The notes under the pieces: model-generated
Databases searched by the model: none
The model's input: the letters and a program-made list of their open reading frames with translations, nothing else
What the model was told of the DNA's origin: nothing
Assembly (NCBI RefSeq): GCF_040096285.1
Contig: NZ_JBBMEY010000029.1
Coordinates: 1-27,187, forward strand
DNA length: 27,187 nucleotides
Source: Ruminococcoides intestinihominis
GTDB lineage: Bacteria > Bacillota > Clostridia > Oscillospirales > Acutalibacteraceae
Reading direction: 5' to 3'
Shown: piece after piece, positions 19,078 through 27,187 of the stretch
Layout of the letters: each line of letters starts with the position of its first letter
Numbering within the stretch: position 1 is the stretch's first letter
Position numbers and translations under genes: made by a program

Positions 19078-19938
19078 TTATTTAGGCATATTTAGGCAAG
19101 ATTTATTTAAATTCAGTGCAACTAGGTCGTGATGAGGCACTTGCTTATCCTCAGGAGGTAGTTCCATATAGTCACCAAAAGCTATTTTTAAGTAGGTGTC
19201 ATATCCAACAGGAATAGGGAAAAGTTCACCTTCAAATGGTTCAAAAATTGCACTTTCAAAACATTCTTTAGGGTACTTATTCATCATATAATGTGGACCG
19301 GCACAAAGTTCTGTAATATATGTACATTCTTCAATAGGGTAGGCAGTCATCTTTTTCTCACAATGTTTCCAAATCTTTGTGCGAATTTTTCTGCCTCTAA
19401 AGATGCCAAGAAGAATTTTACTAAAGAATGCAACTGCACCACCATGCTTTTCCGGTACAACCTCACTCATAAATAGGGAGTAGAGTAAGCAGTGGAACAA
19501 CTGCATATATCTCTTAAACTTACCGTCAGGACAACCGTCCAGTGGCATAATATCCATTACCAAACCATGGGGTACATCAATATTTTCTTGATTTTCCTTA
19601 ACACAAGTGTATTTTGTATCAACAAATGTAGCAAAAATATTTCCTGTAAATGTTGAATTTACATCGGTTTTCAGTAGTCTGTATCTACCGGTATTGCCAA
19701 CCTGCTTTGGCCATTCTTTTAAGAGAATTTCATAATCTTGTCTTGGCATAAATACATCAATATCATCATCCCAAGGGATAAAGCCTTGATGCCTAAGTGT
19801 TCCGATACAACAACCACCACAAAAATAAAACAGTAGGTTGTTTTTCTGACAAAATTCTTTAAATACTCTCAAGGACTCAAGTTCCTTTAGTTGAAGTTCC
19901 CTTATTGTTTCCTTTGAAAGTTTTATTGGCTGTGACAT
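19078..19938 (-). CDS. LicD-family phosphotransferase
   Basis: The 286-residue protein carries the LicD nucleotidyltransferase-fold core: CGGCCIGTLRHQGFIPWDDDIDV (about residues 41 to 63 from this start), where the DDDID acids bind metal, followed by FMPRQDYE. LicD proteins transfer phosphocholine or other phospho-polyols to surface glycans, teichoic acids or capsules. ATG 19938 with AGGTGG eight bases upstream is preferred to the GTG at 19950. It follows the glycosyltransferase by 15 bp. The substrate is not known; with tarIJ next door a ribitol-phosphate or related group is possible (inference). Confidence 0.88.
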   Translation of the reverse strand: MSQPIKLSKETIRELQLKELESLRVFKEFCQKNNLLFYFCGGCCIGTLRHQGFIPWDDDIDVFMPRQDYEILLKEWPKQVGNTGRYRLLKTDVNSTFTGNIFATFVDTKYTCVKENQENIDVPHGLVMDIMPLDGCPDGKFKRYMQLFHCLLYSLFMSEVVPEKHGGAVAFFSKILLGIFRGRKIRTKIWKHCEKKMTAYPIEECTYITELCAGPHYMMNKYPKECFESAIFEPFEGELFPIPVGYDTYLKIAFGDYMELPPEDKQVPHHDLVALNLNKSCLNMPK

Positions 19939-19953
19939 ATCCTTATCCACCTA

Positions 19954-21015
19954 TCATCTTTTAGTGTTGCTAATAATCTTTTCTTTTACTTCTTCAATCT
20001 GTTTCTTAGAGCTGTCATTTAAACTTTTTTTCCAGAATGGAAGTTTTATAAGTCCCACAACTGTACCTATACCGTAGGTTATGTGAAGTAAAGGAAAAAT
20101 TAGTGGCAAAAGTACAAACTGAGGATAAAATTTCCTTACAATACAACAGGATACTGTATTTACAAGGTCAAACATACCATAAGCTATACCTAGAAGTATT
20201 AGGAAAATATGAATTCCAAAGCAAGAGAAAATTATGCTTCCCAGCAAAGCCATAACAAATACAAACGGTACAAAGTGAAAGTAGCTTAAACATTCCTTAC
20301 ATACACCAAGAGTTAAGCCAATCCAGTAACCGTTACCATACTTTTGCTTAATCATATTAGGCAGAGTGTTTCTTGTCATTTGATAAGAAATAATGTCAGG
20401 ACAACAACATAACTTGTAACCGGCTTTTCTAATGCGATAGTGCATTTCGTTATCCTCAGTTCTGCCTAAGTCCTCGTTAAATCCACCAACTTTGGCAAAA
20501 ACCTCTCTCTTATAAGCAGCATGAAACATACTGTCAACATATTCTTTTTGAACAGGTCTTCTTCTGTAGGAAGCAATAGATGAACCGAAAAGTGATTCTT
20601 CTGCTGCAAGAAGTGTCTGTTTCCAAGGTGACTCACCCAGTACAATGTTAGGTCTGCCACCACCGGTAACACTTTCACCTTCTTCAAGGTGCATAACATT
20701 CTTAGTAATAAAGTTCCTAGGAATACTTGCATGAGCATCTACTCTGATAATAATATCACCGGTAGCTACCTTTAAAGCCTCATTCCAACTGGAAGCTTGA
20801 TTGCCTCTATTGTTCTGAACAATCTTAACATCCATAAAGCCGTAATGGGAATTCTTAAAATCATTCATCATTTCAAGTGTGTTGTCCTTAGAAAAAGAAT
20901 CAACAAGTACAACTTCAATTTGATTATGAGGATAATCCTGATTTGATATATCCCTAAAAAGACCATTAAGAACTGCACCTTCGTTAAGTGCAATCATACA
21001 AATTGATACAGTCAT
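19954..21015 (-). CDS. Family 2 glycosyltransferase with C-terminal membrane segments
   Basis: The 353-residue protein starts MTVSICMIALNEG, a GT-A fold of family 2. Its metal-binding motif is in IIIRVDAHA (about residue 88 to 96), the DAH variant seen in ExoA-like succinoglycan glycosyltransferases, and the acceptor-side motif is RTEDNEMHYRIRKAGY (about 184 to 200). Four hydrophobic segments occupy about 245 to 330. It would add a sugar to a lipid-linked surface glycan at the cytoplasmic face of the membrane. Start ATG 21015 has GGGTAGG upstream. Confidence 0.9.
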   Translation of the reverse strand: MTVSICMIALNEGAVLNGLFRDISNQDYPHNQIEVVLVDSFSKDNTLEMMNDFKNSHYGFMDVKIVQNNRGNQASSWNEALKVATGDIIIRVDAHASIPRNFITKNVMHLEEGESVTGGGRPNIVLGESPWKQTLLAAEESLFGSSIASYRRRPVQKEYVDSMFHAAYKREVFAKVGGFNEDLGRTEDNEMHYRIRKAGYKLCCCPDIISYQMTRNTLPNMIKQKYGNGYWIGLTLGVCKECLSYFHFVPFVFVMALLGSIIFSCFGIHIFLILLGIAYGMFDLVNTVSCCIVRKFYPQFVLLPLIFPLLHITYGIGTVVGLIKLPFWKKSLNDSSKKQIEEVKEKIISNTKR

Positions 21016-21038
21016 AATCCTACCCTTTCAATAAACCC

Positions 21039-21794
21039 TTATTCTTGAATATACAAACTTGTAATCCATTTTCCGTTATTCATAAATGCAACTGTAATAT
21101 AAGGTACAACGAAAACAAGTGGTACAATAAAAAAGCAAAGTAAAATATATGGTAGAAAAGAAAGTAAAATTTTTCTACAATCATTTAATTTATCGGAAAT
21201 AAAGTTTAATCCCAATTTTATAATCTCTTCATTACTTATGCTTTCATCTTCAAAATAAACACAAGGTACTATTGTATATTTAATACACAAAAAAATTGTT
21301 GCAACAAAAGCCATTACCGTTAATGTAATAGCAAATGCAAGAAGTGCAACATATGATGTTATAGCAAAAAATACGAAAAAAATCAAGGCTGGAACAGTAA
21401 AAATCATAAAATAACCTAAAATTCTTACCATAATATTTAGGTTTAGGCTAAGACACTTGTTATACTTTTCTTTATTAAAGTAGTAAAAAATATCCTTTAA
21501 TGAGTAGTCTTGATTTTTAGAAATTAGGTAACACATCCTAAAATATCCTGTAAATATAGGTGTGGAAAATAACCACACAACTACCAGTACAAGAGAAATA
21601 AATGACAGTACCCCTTGATAAAACAGAGTGTTTGTATTTACAAATAAGTTTATTATGTTGTAGATAACTTCATCAAGTATCATTAGCAGAACAGTAGGGA
21701 GGACAGCTATCAGAAAACCTCCGATAGCATTACCCCAATTATCCTTAGCAAGTAAGGCTAGTGACTGTTTCTTAATTGTTTGTTCAATGTTCAT
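21039..21794 (-). CDS. DUF975-like integral membrane protein
   Basis: The 251-residue protein opens MNIEQTIKKQSLALLAKDNWGNAIGGFLIAVL; the A-x-x-NW-x-x-AIGGF start is typical of DUF975 membrane proteins. Five or six hydrophobic segments follow, and IIKLGLNFISDKLNDCRKILLSFLPYI near residue 200 is also in keeping. Function unknown in the family. ATG 21794, six bases after GAGG, is preferred over TTG 21809, which would overlap the dipeptidase stop. Part of the same transcription unit as the genes around it. Confidence 0.78.
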   Translation of the reverse strand: MNIEQTIKKQSLALLAKDNWGNAIGGFLIAVLPTVLLMILDEVIYNIINLFVNTNTLFYQGVLSFISLVLVVVWLFSTPIFTGYFRMCYLISKNQDYSLKDIFYYFNKEKYNKCLSLNLNIMVRILGYFMIFTVPALIFFVFFAITSYVALLAFAITLTVMAFVATIFLCIKYTIVPCVYFEDESISNEEIIKLGLNFISDKLNDCRKILLSFLPYILLCFFIVPLVFVVPYITVAFMNNGKWITSLYIQE

Positions 21795-21801
21795 AATTTC
21801 C

Positions 21802-23169
21802 TCAGTCAAAGTTGCCTGTATAAAGTCTGTACATAGCCTCTAAGCAAATTTCTGCATGTTTAAAGAACTTTTCTTCATCAAGACTTTCATTAGCATTGTG
21901 CATATTGCTTGTGTCATCCTTAAATACAGGACCAAAGGCAACACCCTTATTGTCTAACATTCTTGCATATGTGCCACCACCTGTAGAATATAGCTCAGGT
22001 TCTTCACCTATAACTTCACTGTAAGCTGACTTTAGCAGTGAGATAATAGGAGCATTCTCATCCATATTTAGTGGCTTTAGGTGGCTAAGTACCTTAACAT
22101 GAAGATTGTCTTTACTTGCAATTTTCTTGATTCTATACAGAATAACATTGCCATCCATTGTAACAGGATAACGAACATCAATCTTAGCTTTAGCTGATTT
22201 ATCATCAATTTGAATTGAACCAACATTTACTGTTAATTCACCTGATATGCTGTCTCTCATTTTGATACCGAGGGAATTACCGTTAGTTTCAAGGCCGATT
22301 GATGAATTGATGAATGAACATAGTGAACCTAGCTGAACATAGTTAAAGTTAGATGCAAGTAGTTCCACAAGTGCAGTAGCAGCATTTTTACCTTTGTTAG
22401 GTACACAAGCATGACTTGCTCTACCGTGAGAAATAATCATAACACCGTCAATTGTGTAGTGAAAGTCAAAGTCACAGTCCATAGCATCTGCAAATCTTAC
22501 TAGGTTGTGGTCGTCATATTCGCTACAGTCAACCATAGCATAAGCAGTATCAGGAACAATGTTTACTGCCTTACCTGCGTGAAATTCATTAAGTGTTGTA
22601 CCGTCATTAGTTTCAGCAGTAATCTCAAGTTGTAAGATACCCTTTTCACATTGACAAATACCGTAGTCACTGTCAGGTGTAAAGCTATATTCAGGCATTT
22701 TTTCATTTTCAAAATATGTTTCCATATCCTTCATACCTTTTTCTTCATCTGTACCGTAAATAGCTCTCAAAGTGTTTTTACCTTCAACACCGGCATCTTT
22801 AAGTGCCTTTAAGCAGTAAAGGGTAATAAGTGCAGCACCTTTATCATCAGCAACACCTCTGCCGTAAAGTCTGCCGTCTTTTCTTGTTAATTCAAATGGC
22901 AGTGAGTCCCAGTTGTTACCTGCAGGTACAACATCAAGGTGAGTAAGTACACCACATAAGTCACCACCGTTGCCAAGCTGTGCATGACCTGCAATATTTT
23001 TAATATTCTTAGAGTCAAGACCAAATTCCTTAGCTTTATCAAGAATAAAGTTAAGTGCCTGTTCACAATCTCCCTGATTTTCACCTGAAATAGATTGGAA
23101 AGAAATTAAAGTCTTTAAGTCCTTTAGAATGTCCTCTTTATATTTTAAAATGTTTTTACCAAAATACAT
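21802..23169 (-). CDS. M20-family dipeptidase (PepV/Sapep-like)
   Basis: The 455-residue metallopeptidase shows VLTHLDVVPAGNNW (H77 and D79), GRLYGRGVADDKG (D108 bridging two zinc ions), GTDEEKGMKDME (catalytic Glu at 142 or 143) and FTPDSDYG, plus a C-terminal MHNANE metal site. The DVVPAG and GRGVADDKGA forms and the length fit the PepV/Sapep dipeptidase group, which cleaves short peptides during growth. GGAGG lies seven bases before the ATG. It follows yfhO by 15 bp. The link with surface-glycan genes is only positional. Confidence 0.92.
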   Translation of the reverse strand: MYFGKNILKYKEDILKDLKTLISFQSISGENQGDCEQALNFILDKAKEFGLDSKNIKNIAGHAQLGNGGDLCGVLTHLDVVPAGNNWDSLPFELTRKDGRLYGRGVADDKGAALITLYCLKALKDAGVEGKNTLRAIYGTDEEKGMKDMETYFENEKMPEYSFTPDSDYGICQCEKGILQLEITAETNDGTTLNEFHAGKAVNIVPDTAYAMVDCSEYDDHNLVRFADAMDCDFDFHYTIDGVMIISHGRASHACVPNKGKNAATALVELLASNFNYVQLGSLCSFINSSIGLETNGNSLGIKMRDSISGELTVNVGSIQIDDKSAKAKIDVRYPVTMDGNVILYRIKKIASKDNLHVKVLSHLKPLNMDENAPIISLLKSAYSEVIGEEPELYSTGGGTYARMLDNKGVAFGPVFKDDTSNMHNANESLDEEKFFKHAEICLEAMYRLYTGNFD

Positions 23170-23184
23170 ACTATTACCTCCAAA

Positions 23185-25581
23185 TTATTTTTTTACTTTT
23201 CTCTTTCTATAATATAAGAAACCTATATATCCTATGTAAATAACACCGGAAATTAATGTAATAGCAAAACCGGCTGATAGTCCCGGAGTTTTGTAAGTAA
23301 ACTTAATTTCACTGGTGGAATTTCCATCAACTTTAACAGCCATAAAGCTAACATTTACCTTTTCAATGTTAACTTCTTTACCGTTAACATAAGCACTCCA
23401 ACCATCTTCATATGGTACAGAGAAAAATACTAAATTGTCTTTGCCTTTATTATCTATTGTAGCAGTAAAACCGTTGTTAATGTACTTAAAGTTTTTACAA
23501 CTTTGATTTTTTCTGTTTTCACAATCTTTCTTGTATGAATTTTCATTATAAGTAAAGTTGCTTGAAATACCGGTATTTGAATAAGAGTCATTTTCGGTTT
23601 TACTATCCTTATATCCGGTGATTGAAGAATACTTCTTCATTTGTTTTTCAGAAAGCACCATAGCTTTCATAAGTGCTTTATCTCTGTTATTTGTAGGAAT
23701 ATCCTTAAATTCCTTACTTGAAATAAAGTCATTGTACATAAAGCCCATAGGTACATAATATTGATTTTCATAAATGTTAACACCGTTTCTGGTGTCCAGA
23801 TATTTAAATCCCGGCATTTTAGTGTTGCCGTCTTCATCAATAAAGTTTTCATCATCACTAGGATTGTCAAATAAATACTTAACAGACAGTAAACCTCTTA
23901 AACCATAAAGCTCTGTATCAGGTCTTGATGCAACATCTCTTGCACTGTCAAAGGTAGGGTAGAAGTCCATAATTGAACCGGGTACTATACTTTGGAATGC
24001 TTGAATGTTAGGTATCTGCCAGTACATTCCCAGGTTGTCTGTACATTCATAAAAGTCACTTCTCACATTCTTAATGTCATCAATCTTAAGGTCTTTACCA
24101 CCATTTAATGAGTAGTCAATGATAAAGCTTTTGTTAGATTGTAGCACACCTAAATATACTAAGTAGTTGCCATATACTGCAACTACTAATGCTAAAGCTA
24201 AGGTCAACATTCTCATCATCTTTTTTCTATTGTGAGCAAATGCTTTTAGGATAAATACAAATCCACACATAGAAATAAGTGCAATGCTACCGTAAATCCA
24301 TAGCCATTCAGGATAATTCTCCAGTCCTAAAGTTGTTTTCTTGTCAGCTTCACTTGTAGTAGGCATTAAGCCAACAAGCAGAAGAATTGCAACAGTTACA
24401 CCGGCAGAAATTCTTGTAGCCTTTAGCCAGTCAACCTCGGTATTTTCCATAGACATTACTGTTGCAAGAACCAAAATAAGGTCAAACATATAGAACCATC
24501 TTGCATAGTAATTCATATTAAATCCTTGGAAAGCTGCATTAAAGATTGGTACAAGTGCAATTACAATCAGTAGTGGAATTAATTTCTTTAACCAATGCTT
24601 TTCTTTAGTTTGTAAGAAACCTATAACACCTGTCATACCAACAAGAGGCAACCAACCTGCAATACTTGCCCAATTACCACCACTGTCAGGTGTAAAGTTA
24701 GGTCTTGCTGCAATATCAGGTGGGAAGAAGAATGATTCAATAATGTGTACATACTTCTGTGGTGTATCATATACAACTGCATTCCAACCGTTAGGCCATT
24801 CTGATAGTCTGTTGTTCTGAATAACAGACAGAATAGATGGCAGAAGAATTACAGCAGTCATAAAGAAACCTATAATAACTTCAAATGCTAATATCAGTAA
24901 TTCTTTAAATTTAATTTTAGGGTAAGTCTTTGTACAAATTCTAAGTACCCAATAAATAATAACAAATACAACCTGACCTACAAAGAAATAGTAGTTCATT
25001 GTACAAGCTAAAAATACACTTAAAGCAACAATGCCTTTTCTCTTTTTGTACATATATTCATCAATAGAATACAGTAAAAGTGGGAAAATCAGTATTGCCT
25101 CATGAAAATGATTGAAAAATACATTGTAAACACTAAATCCACTAAATGCATATAGCAAAGCACCAAATACAGCAGTAGATTTGTTCTTTACATATCTTTG
25201 TAAGAAAAGATATGATGTAAGTGAGGCACAAGCAATTTTTAAAATTAGCAAAGGCCCCATAAGGTAAGGTACTGCACCTGAAGGGAACAGCAGTGTTATC
25301 CAAAAGAAAGGACTGCCAAGTAGATAGAAACTATAACTACCTACAAGGTTAGCACCAAGGTCTGTGGTGTTGCTCCACATTGTGTCACCATTCAAAATAG
25401 AATCGTGAACCATCTGATAAAATGGAATTTGTTGAGCATTAAAGTCACCGTAAAATACAAAGTAACCATTACCGGCTATCATATTTGGAATGAAAAACAA
25501 ACTTGCAAATAAGATACCTAGAAGAAAGGCCATTAGTGCATAGTTCTTTTCTTTTCTATATAAAGATTTTCTTAAATTCAT
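23185..25581 (-). CDS. YfhO-family membrane glycosyltransferase
   Basis: The 798-residue protein has about a dozen hydrophobic segments in the first 480 residues, including the YfhO N-terminal signature GYFVFYGDFNAQQIPFYQMV near residue 40, where the loop aspartate is the likely catalytic base of the GT-C fold. A large outside domain (about 490 to 765) and a last helix followed by YYRKRKVKK end it. YfhO family members modify lipoteichoic acid or other surface polymers using lipid-linked sugars. It is the first gene of the minus-strand unit. ATG 25581 has AGGGG 14 bases upstream, a rather long spacing. Confidence 0.9.
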   Translation of the reverse strand: MNLRKSLYRKEKNYALMAFLLGILFASLFFIPNMIAGNGYFVFYGDFNAQQIPFYQMVHDSILNGDTMWSNTTDLGANLVGSYSFYLLGSPFFWITLLFPSGAVPYLMGPLLILKIACASLTSYLFLQRYVKNKSTAVFGALLYAFSGFSVYNVFFNHFHEAILIFPLLLYSIDEYMYKKRKGIVALSVFLACTMNYYFFVGQVVFVIIYWVLRICTKTYPKIKFKELLILAFEVIIGFFMTAVILLPSILSVIQNNRLSEWPNGWNAVVYDTPQKYVHIIESFFFPPDIAARPNFTPDSGGNWASIAGWLPLVGMTGVIGFLQTKEKHWLKKLIPLLIVIALVPIFNAAFQGFNMNYYARWFYMFDLILVLATVMSMENTEVDWLKATRISAGVTVAILLLVGLMPTTSEADKKTTLGLENYPEWLWIYGSIALISMCGFVFILKAFAHNRKKMMRMLTLALALVVAVYGNYLVYLGVLQSNKSFIIDYSLNGGKDLKIDDIKNVRSDFYECTDNLGMYWQIPNIQAFQSIVPGSIMDFYPTFDSARDVASRPDTELYGLRGLLSVKYLFDNPSDDENFIDEDGNTKMPGFKYLDTRNGVNIYENQYYVPMGFMYNDFISSKEFKDIPTNNRDKALMKAMVLSEKQMKKYSSITGYKDSKTENDSYSNTGISSNFTYNENSYKKDCENRKNQSCKNFKYINNGFTATIDNKGKDNLVFFSVPYEDGWSAYVNGKEVNIEKVNVSFMAVKVDGNSTSEIKFTYKTPGLSAGFAITLISGVIYIGYIGFLYYRKRKVKK

Positions 25582-25616
25582 AATTATCCATTATTCCCCT
25601 AATTTGTTAAAAATTA

Positions 25617-25645
25617 TTTACTATAAGTCTAAAATAGGATATAAT
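25617..25645 (+). promoter_or_regulatory. Likely promoter of yfbR in the divergent gap
   Basis: TTTACT at 25617 to 25622, a 17-bp spacer and TATAAT at 25640 to 25645. The minus strand of this gap also has TATAAT-like boxes for yfhO, but no convincing -35 was found. Confidence 0.6.
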
Positions 25646-25716
25646 ATAACAACAGTATAACATATTATAAAGATTTTTGCATTATATATTTATAATTTTT
25701 TGGAGATGAAGTAAAA

Positions 25717-26301
25717 ATGAGTAATAGCCACTTTTTTGCTATGATTAGCAGAATGAAATACATTAACCGTTGGGGGTTAATGAACAATACTTTTAATGAA
25801 AATATTAGTGAACATTCATTGCAAGTAGCAATGTTTACCCATTGTCTGATTTTAATGCACAATGATAAATTCGGTGAAAATCTAAATGCAGACAGAGGTG
25901 CAGTACTTGGAATGTATCACGATTCCAGTGAGATTATTACAGGTGACTTACCAACACCTATAAAGTACTTTAATCCTGAAATTTGTGATGCATATAAAAA
26001 GGTAGAAAATTTGGCAGAAGAAAGGTTACTTTCTCTTTTGCCACAGTCACTAAGACATTATTATGATGATATTTTACATTATAATGAAAAGGATGAACTT
26101 CTCCGGAAATATGTAAAAGCCGGTGATAAGATTTCAGCACTTACAAAATGTATGGAAGAAATCAAGGTGGGAAATAGGGAATTTACCGATGCCTTTGAAA
26201 CAACTAAGAAGTCATTAGAAAATATGAATATGCCTGTAGTTGATGAATTTATAAAAGAATTTATCCCATCATTTCAGCTAACCTTAGATAAGTTAGAATA
26301 A
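25717..26301 (+). CDS. yfbR: 5'-deoxynucleotidase (YfbR, HD domain)
   Basis: The 194-residue protein matches E. coli YfbR along its whole length: SHFFAMISRMKYINRWGLM, NISEHSLQVAM with H33, the YHDSSEIITGDLPTP block with H68-D69, E72 and D77, and AGDKISA with D137. It removes phosphate from deoxynucleoside 5'-monophosphates and so helps balance dNTP pools. TGGAG lies 11 bases before the ATG. It is the first plus-strand gene after the divergent gap with yfhO. Confidence 0.94.
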   Translation: MSNSHFFAMISRMKYINRWGLMNNTFNENISEHSLQVAMFTHCLILMHNDKFGENLNADRGAVLGMYHDSSEIITGDLPTPIKYFNPEICDAYKKVENLAEERLLSLLPQSLRHYYDDILHYNEKDELLRKYVKAGDKISALTKCMEEIKVGNREFTDAFETTKKSLENMNMPVVDEFIKEFIPSFQLTLDKLE

Positions 26302-26375
26302 GTGTATATAGTTCACATATAAAGCTACCTAATATTATATTTCTTTATTAGAATAAAAATCTTTTACTTTTGGTG

Positions 26376-26381
26376 TATAAT
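26376..26381 (+). promoter_or_regulatory. -10 box before the LCP gene
   Basis: GGTGTATAATGG contains a perfect TATAAT about 49 bp before the start codon. No good -35 was found at 16 to 18 bp, so this is tentative. Confidence 0.4.
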
Positions 26382-26429
26382 GGTAGAAAATACGAAAGAT
26401 AAGAGATTTTTACAGAAAGGAATAGTATT

Positions 26430-27187
26430 ATGGCTTATCAGGGAAAAAGAGCAATTACTCCGGAGAAAAAGAAAAAAGAAAAAGTTATTAAGCAACCTAC
26501 CAATGAACAGTCTATCGTAGTGGATAATGATGTAGTTGATATTTCTTCTAAGTCAACAAAGGCAGTTCATAAGAAGAGAAATACGATTATCCAAGTTGTT
26601 GCAATAGTAATGGCAGTAATTTTTGTTGCTTGTGGTGGTGCTTTGGTATATGCATCCTCAATTATCAGTTCAATTACCGATGACAGTGCAGATAAAGACA
26701 CAAAGAATTATACAGTTAAGGACGACAGAGGTAACGGTGTTATCTCTGACAACAAACTTCTTGCTAATAAAGATGTGTTAAATGTTATGTTGTTTGGTCA
26801 AGATAATAAGGAGTCAAAGTATGATGCAGGTCGTTCAGATACAATGATTCTTGTGTCAGTTGATGTGGTACATAAGCAAATTAAATTAACCTCATTCTTA
26901 AGAGATACTTATGTTTATATTCCGTCAGGTGATGATTTTGAAGGCTGGTATAAACTTAATGAGTCATATTCTCATGGTGGAGCAAAGCTAACAGTAAAGA
27001 CTATTGAAAGTAACTTTGGTATTAAAATTGATAGATATGCTATTGTTGATTTTAGTGGATTTAAGGATATTATTGATGCCTTAGGTGGTTTAACAATTCC
27101 TATTACAGGCAATGAAGCAAGATATATTAATGCACAGATTGAACATAACAATCAGAAATGTCCTAAGGTAGCAAAGAAGTATTGTAA
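26430..27187 (+). CDS. LytR-CpsA-Psr (LCP) family ligase, 3' end cut off
   Basis: The first 252 residues are seen; the gene runs off the right edge. A basic N-terminus (about 1 to 50, with PEKKKKEK and HKKR) is followed by one membrane helix (about 53 to 78) and the LCP domain: VLNVMLFGQDN, GRSDTMILVSVD (134 to 145), SFLRDTYVYIP (155 to 165, with the conserved Arg-Asp) and KLNESYSHGG (175 to 184). LCP proteins transfer teichoic acid or other glycopolymers from lipid carriers to peptidoglycan outside the membrane, in keeping with tarIJ, licD and yfhO nearby. GAAAGG precedes the ATG by nine bases. Confidence 0.9.
   Translation, partial: MAYQGKRAITPEKKKKEKVIKQPTNEQSIVVDNDVVDISSKSTKAVHKKRNTIIQVVAIVMAVIFVACGGALVYASSIISSITDDSADKDTKNYTVKDDRGNGVISDNKLLANKDVLNVMLFGQDNKESKYDAGRSDTMILVSVDVVHKQIKLTSFLRDTYVYIPSGDDFEGWYKLNESYSHGGAKLTVKTIESNFGIKIDRYAIVDFSGFKDIIDALGGLTIPITGNEARYINAQIEHNNQKCPKVAKKYC

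Overview
The window reads as a low-GC, Gram-positive Clostridia chromosome (Oscillospirales/Ruminococcaceae-like; this is inference). The grounds are low GC, strong AAGGAGG ribosome binding sites, TTGACA-17-TATAAT promoters, three metabolite riboswitches, ECF vitamin transporters, the teichoic-acid-type genes tarI and tarJ, YfhO and LicD proteins, and the remnant of an amylase with a bacterial Ig-like (Big_2) domain.

Region 1 (1 to about 8013) is the right end of an integrated mobile element; its left end lies outside the window. Nearly everything is on the minus strand. In transcription order it holds a tyrosine integrase, parA, parB, a SpoVG-family protein, a DnaQ-like exonuclease, a tightly coupled series of small membrane and unknown proteins (two of them only 30 and 38 aa), a RelB/RelE-type toxin-antitoxin pair with a palindromic operator, and the start of a secreted Ser/Thr/Glu-rich protein with a Big_2 domain. 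The right boundary is a 45-bp 3' fragment of tRNA-Arg(ACG) followed by the tRNA's own terminator. The most interesting signal is a 17-bp palindrome, GTGGACAAATTGTCCAC. It occurs upstream of parA, twice intact and once degenerate inside parB, and once just after the signal-peptide codons of the surface protein. Inside genes it is read as the peptide V-D-N-L-S. It is a good candidate for a centromere (parS) built into coding sequence.

Region 2 (8014 to 10000) is a gene-poor, repeat-rich stretch. Two inverted copies of an intergenic repeat (a 43-bp block plus a GTAGGG...hairpin...CCGTT element) lie in it, and a 1.3-kb IS481-family insertion sequence sits in the hairpin loop of one copy.

Region 3 (10001 to 14787) has a consensus promoter and a purine riboswitch of the guanine type controlling an FAD-dependent oxidoreductase. 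A SNF2 helicase follows on the opposite strand, then the remains of an alpha-amylase gene whose two ends have been fused by deletion and which carries a frameshift, yet keeps its promoter and terminator.

Region 4 (14787 to 25581, minus strand) reads yfhO, an M20 dipeptidase, a DUF975-like membrane protein, a glycosyltransferase, licD, [terminator containing a promoter], tarI, tarJ, alkD-like, [FMN riboswitch] ribU, [THF riboswitch] folT. tarIJ would make CDP-ribitol, and LicD, the glycosyltransferase, YfhO and the LCP protein at the right edge suggest a cell-wall glycopolymer (teichoic-acid-like) locus. ribU and folT supply substrate-binding subunits for riboflavin and folate ECF uptake, each under its own vitamin riboswitch. 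The three internal promoters on this strand abut or overlap the stop codon of the gene before.

Region 5 (25717 to the end, plus strand) has yfbR (5'-deoxynucleotidase) and the 5' part of a LytR-CpsA-Psr ligase gene cut by the window edge.
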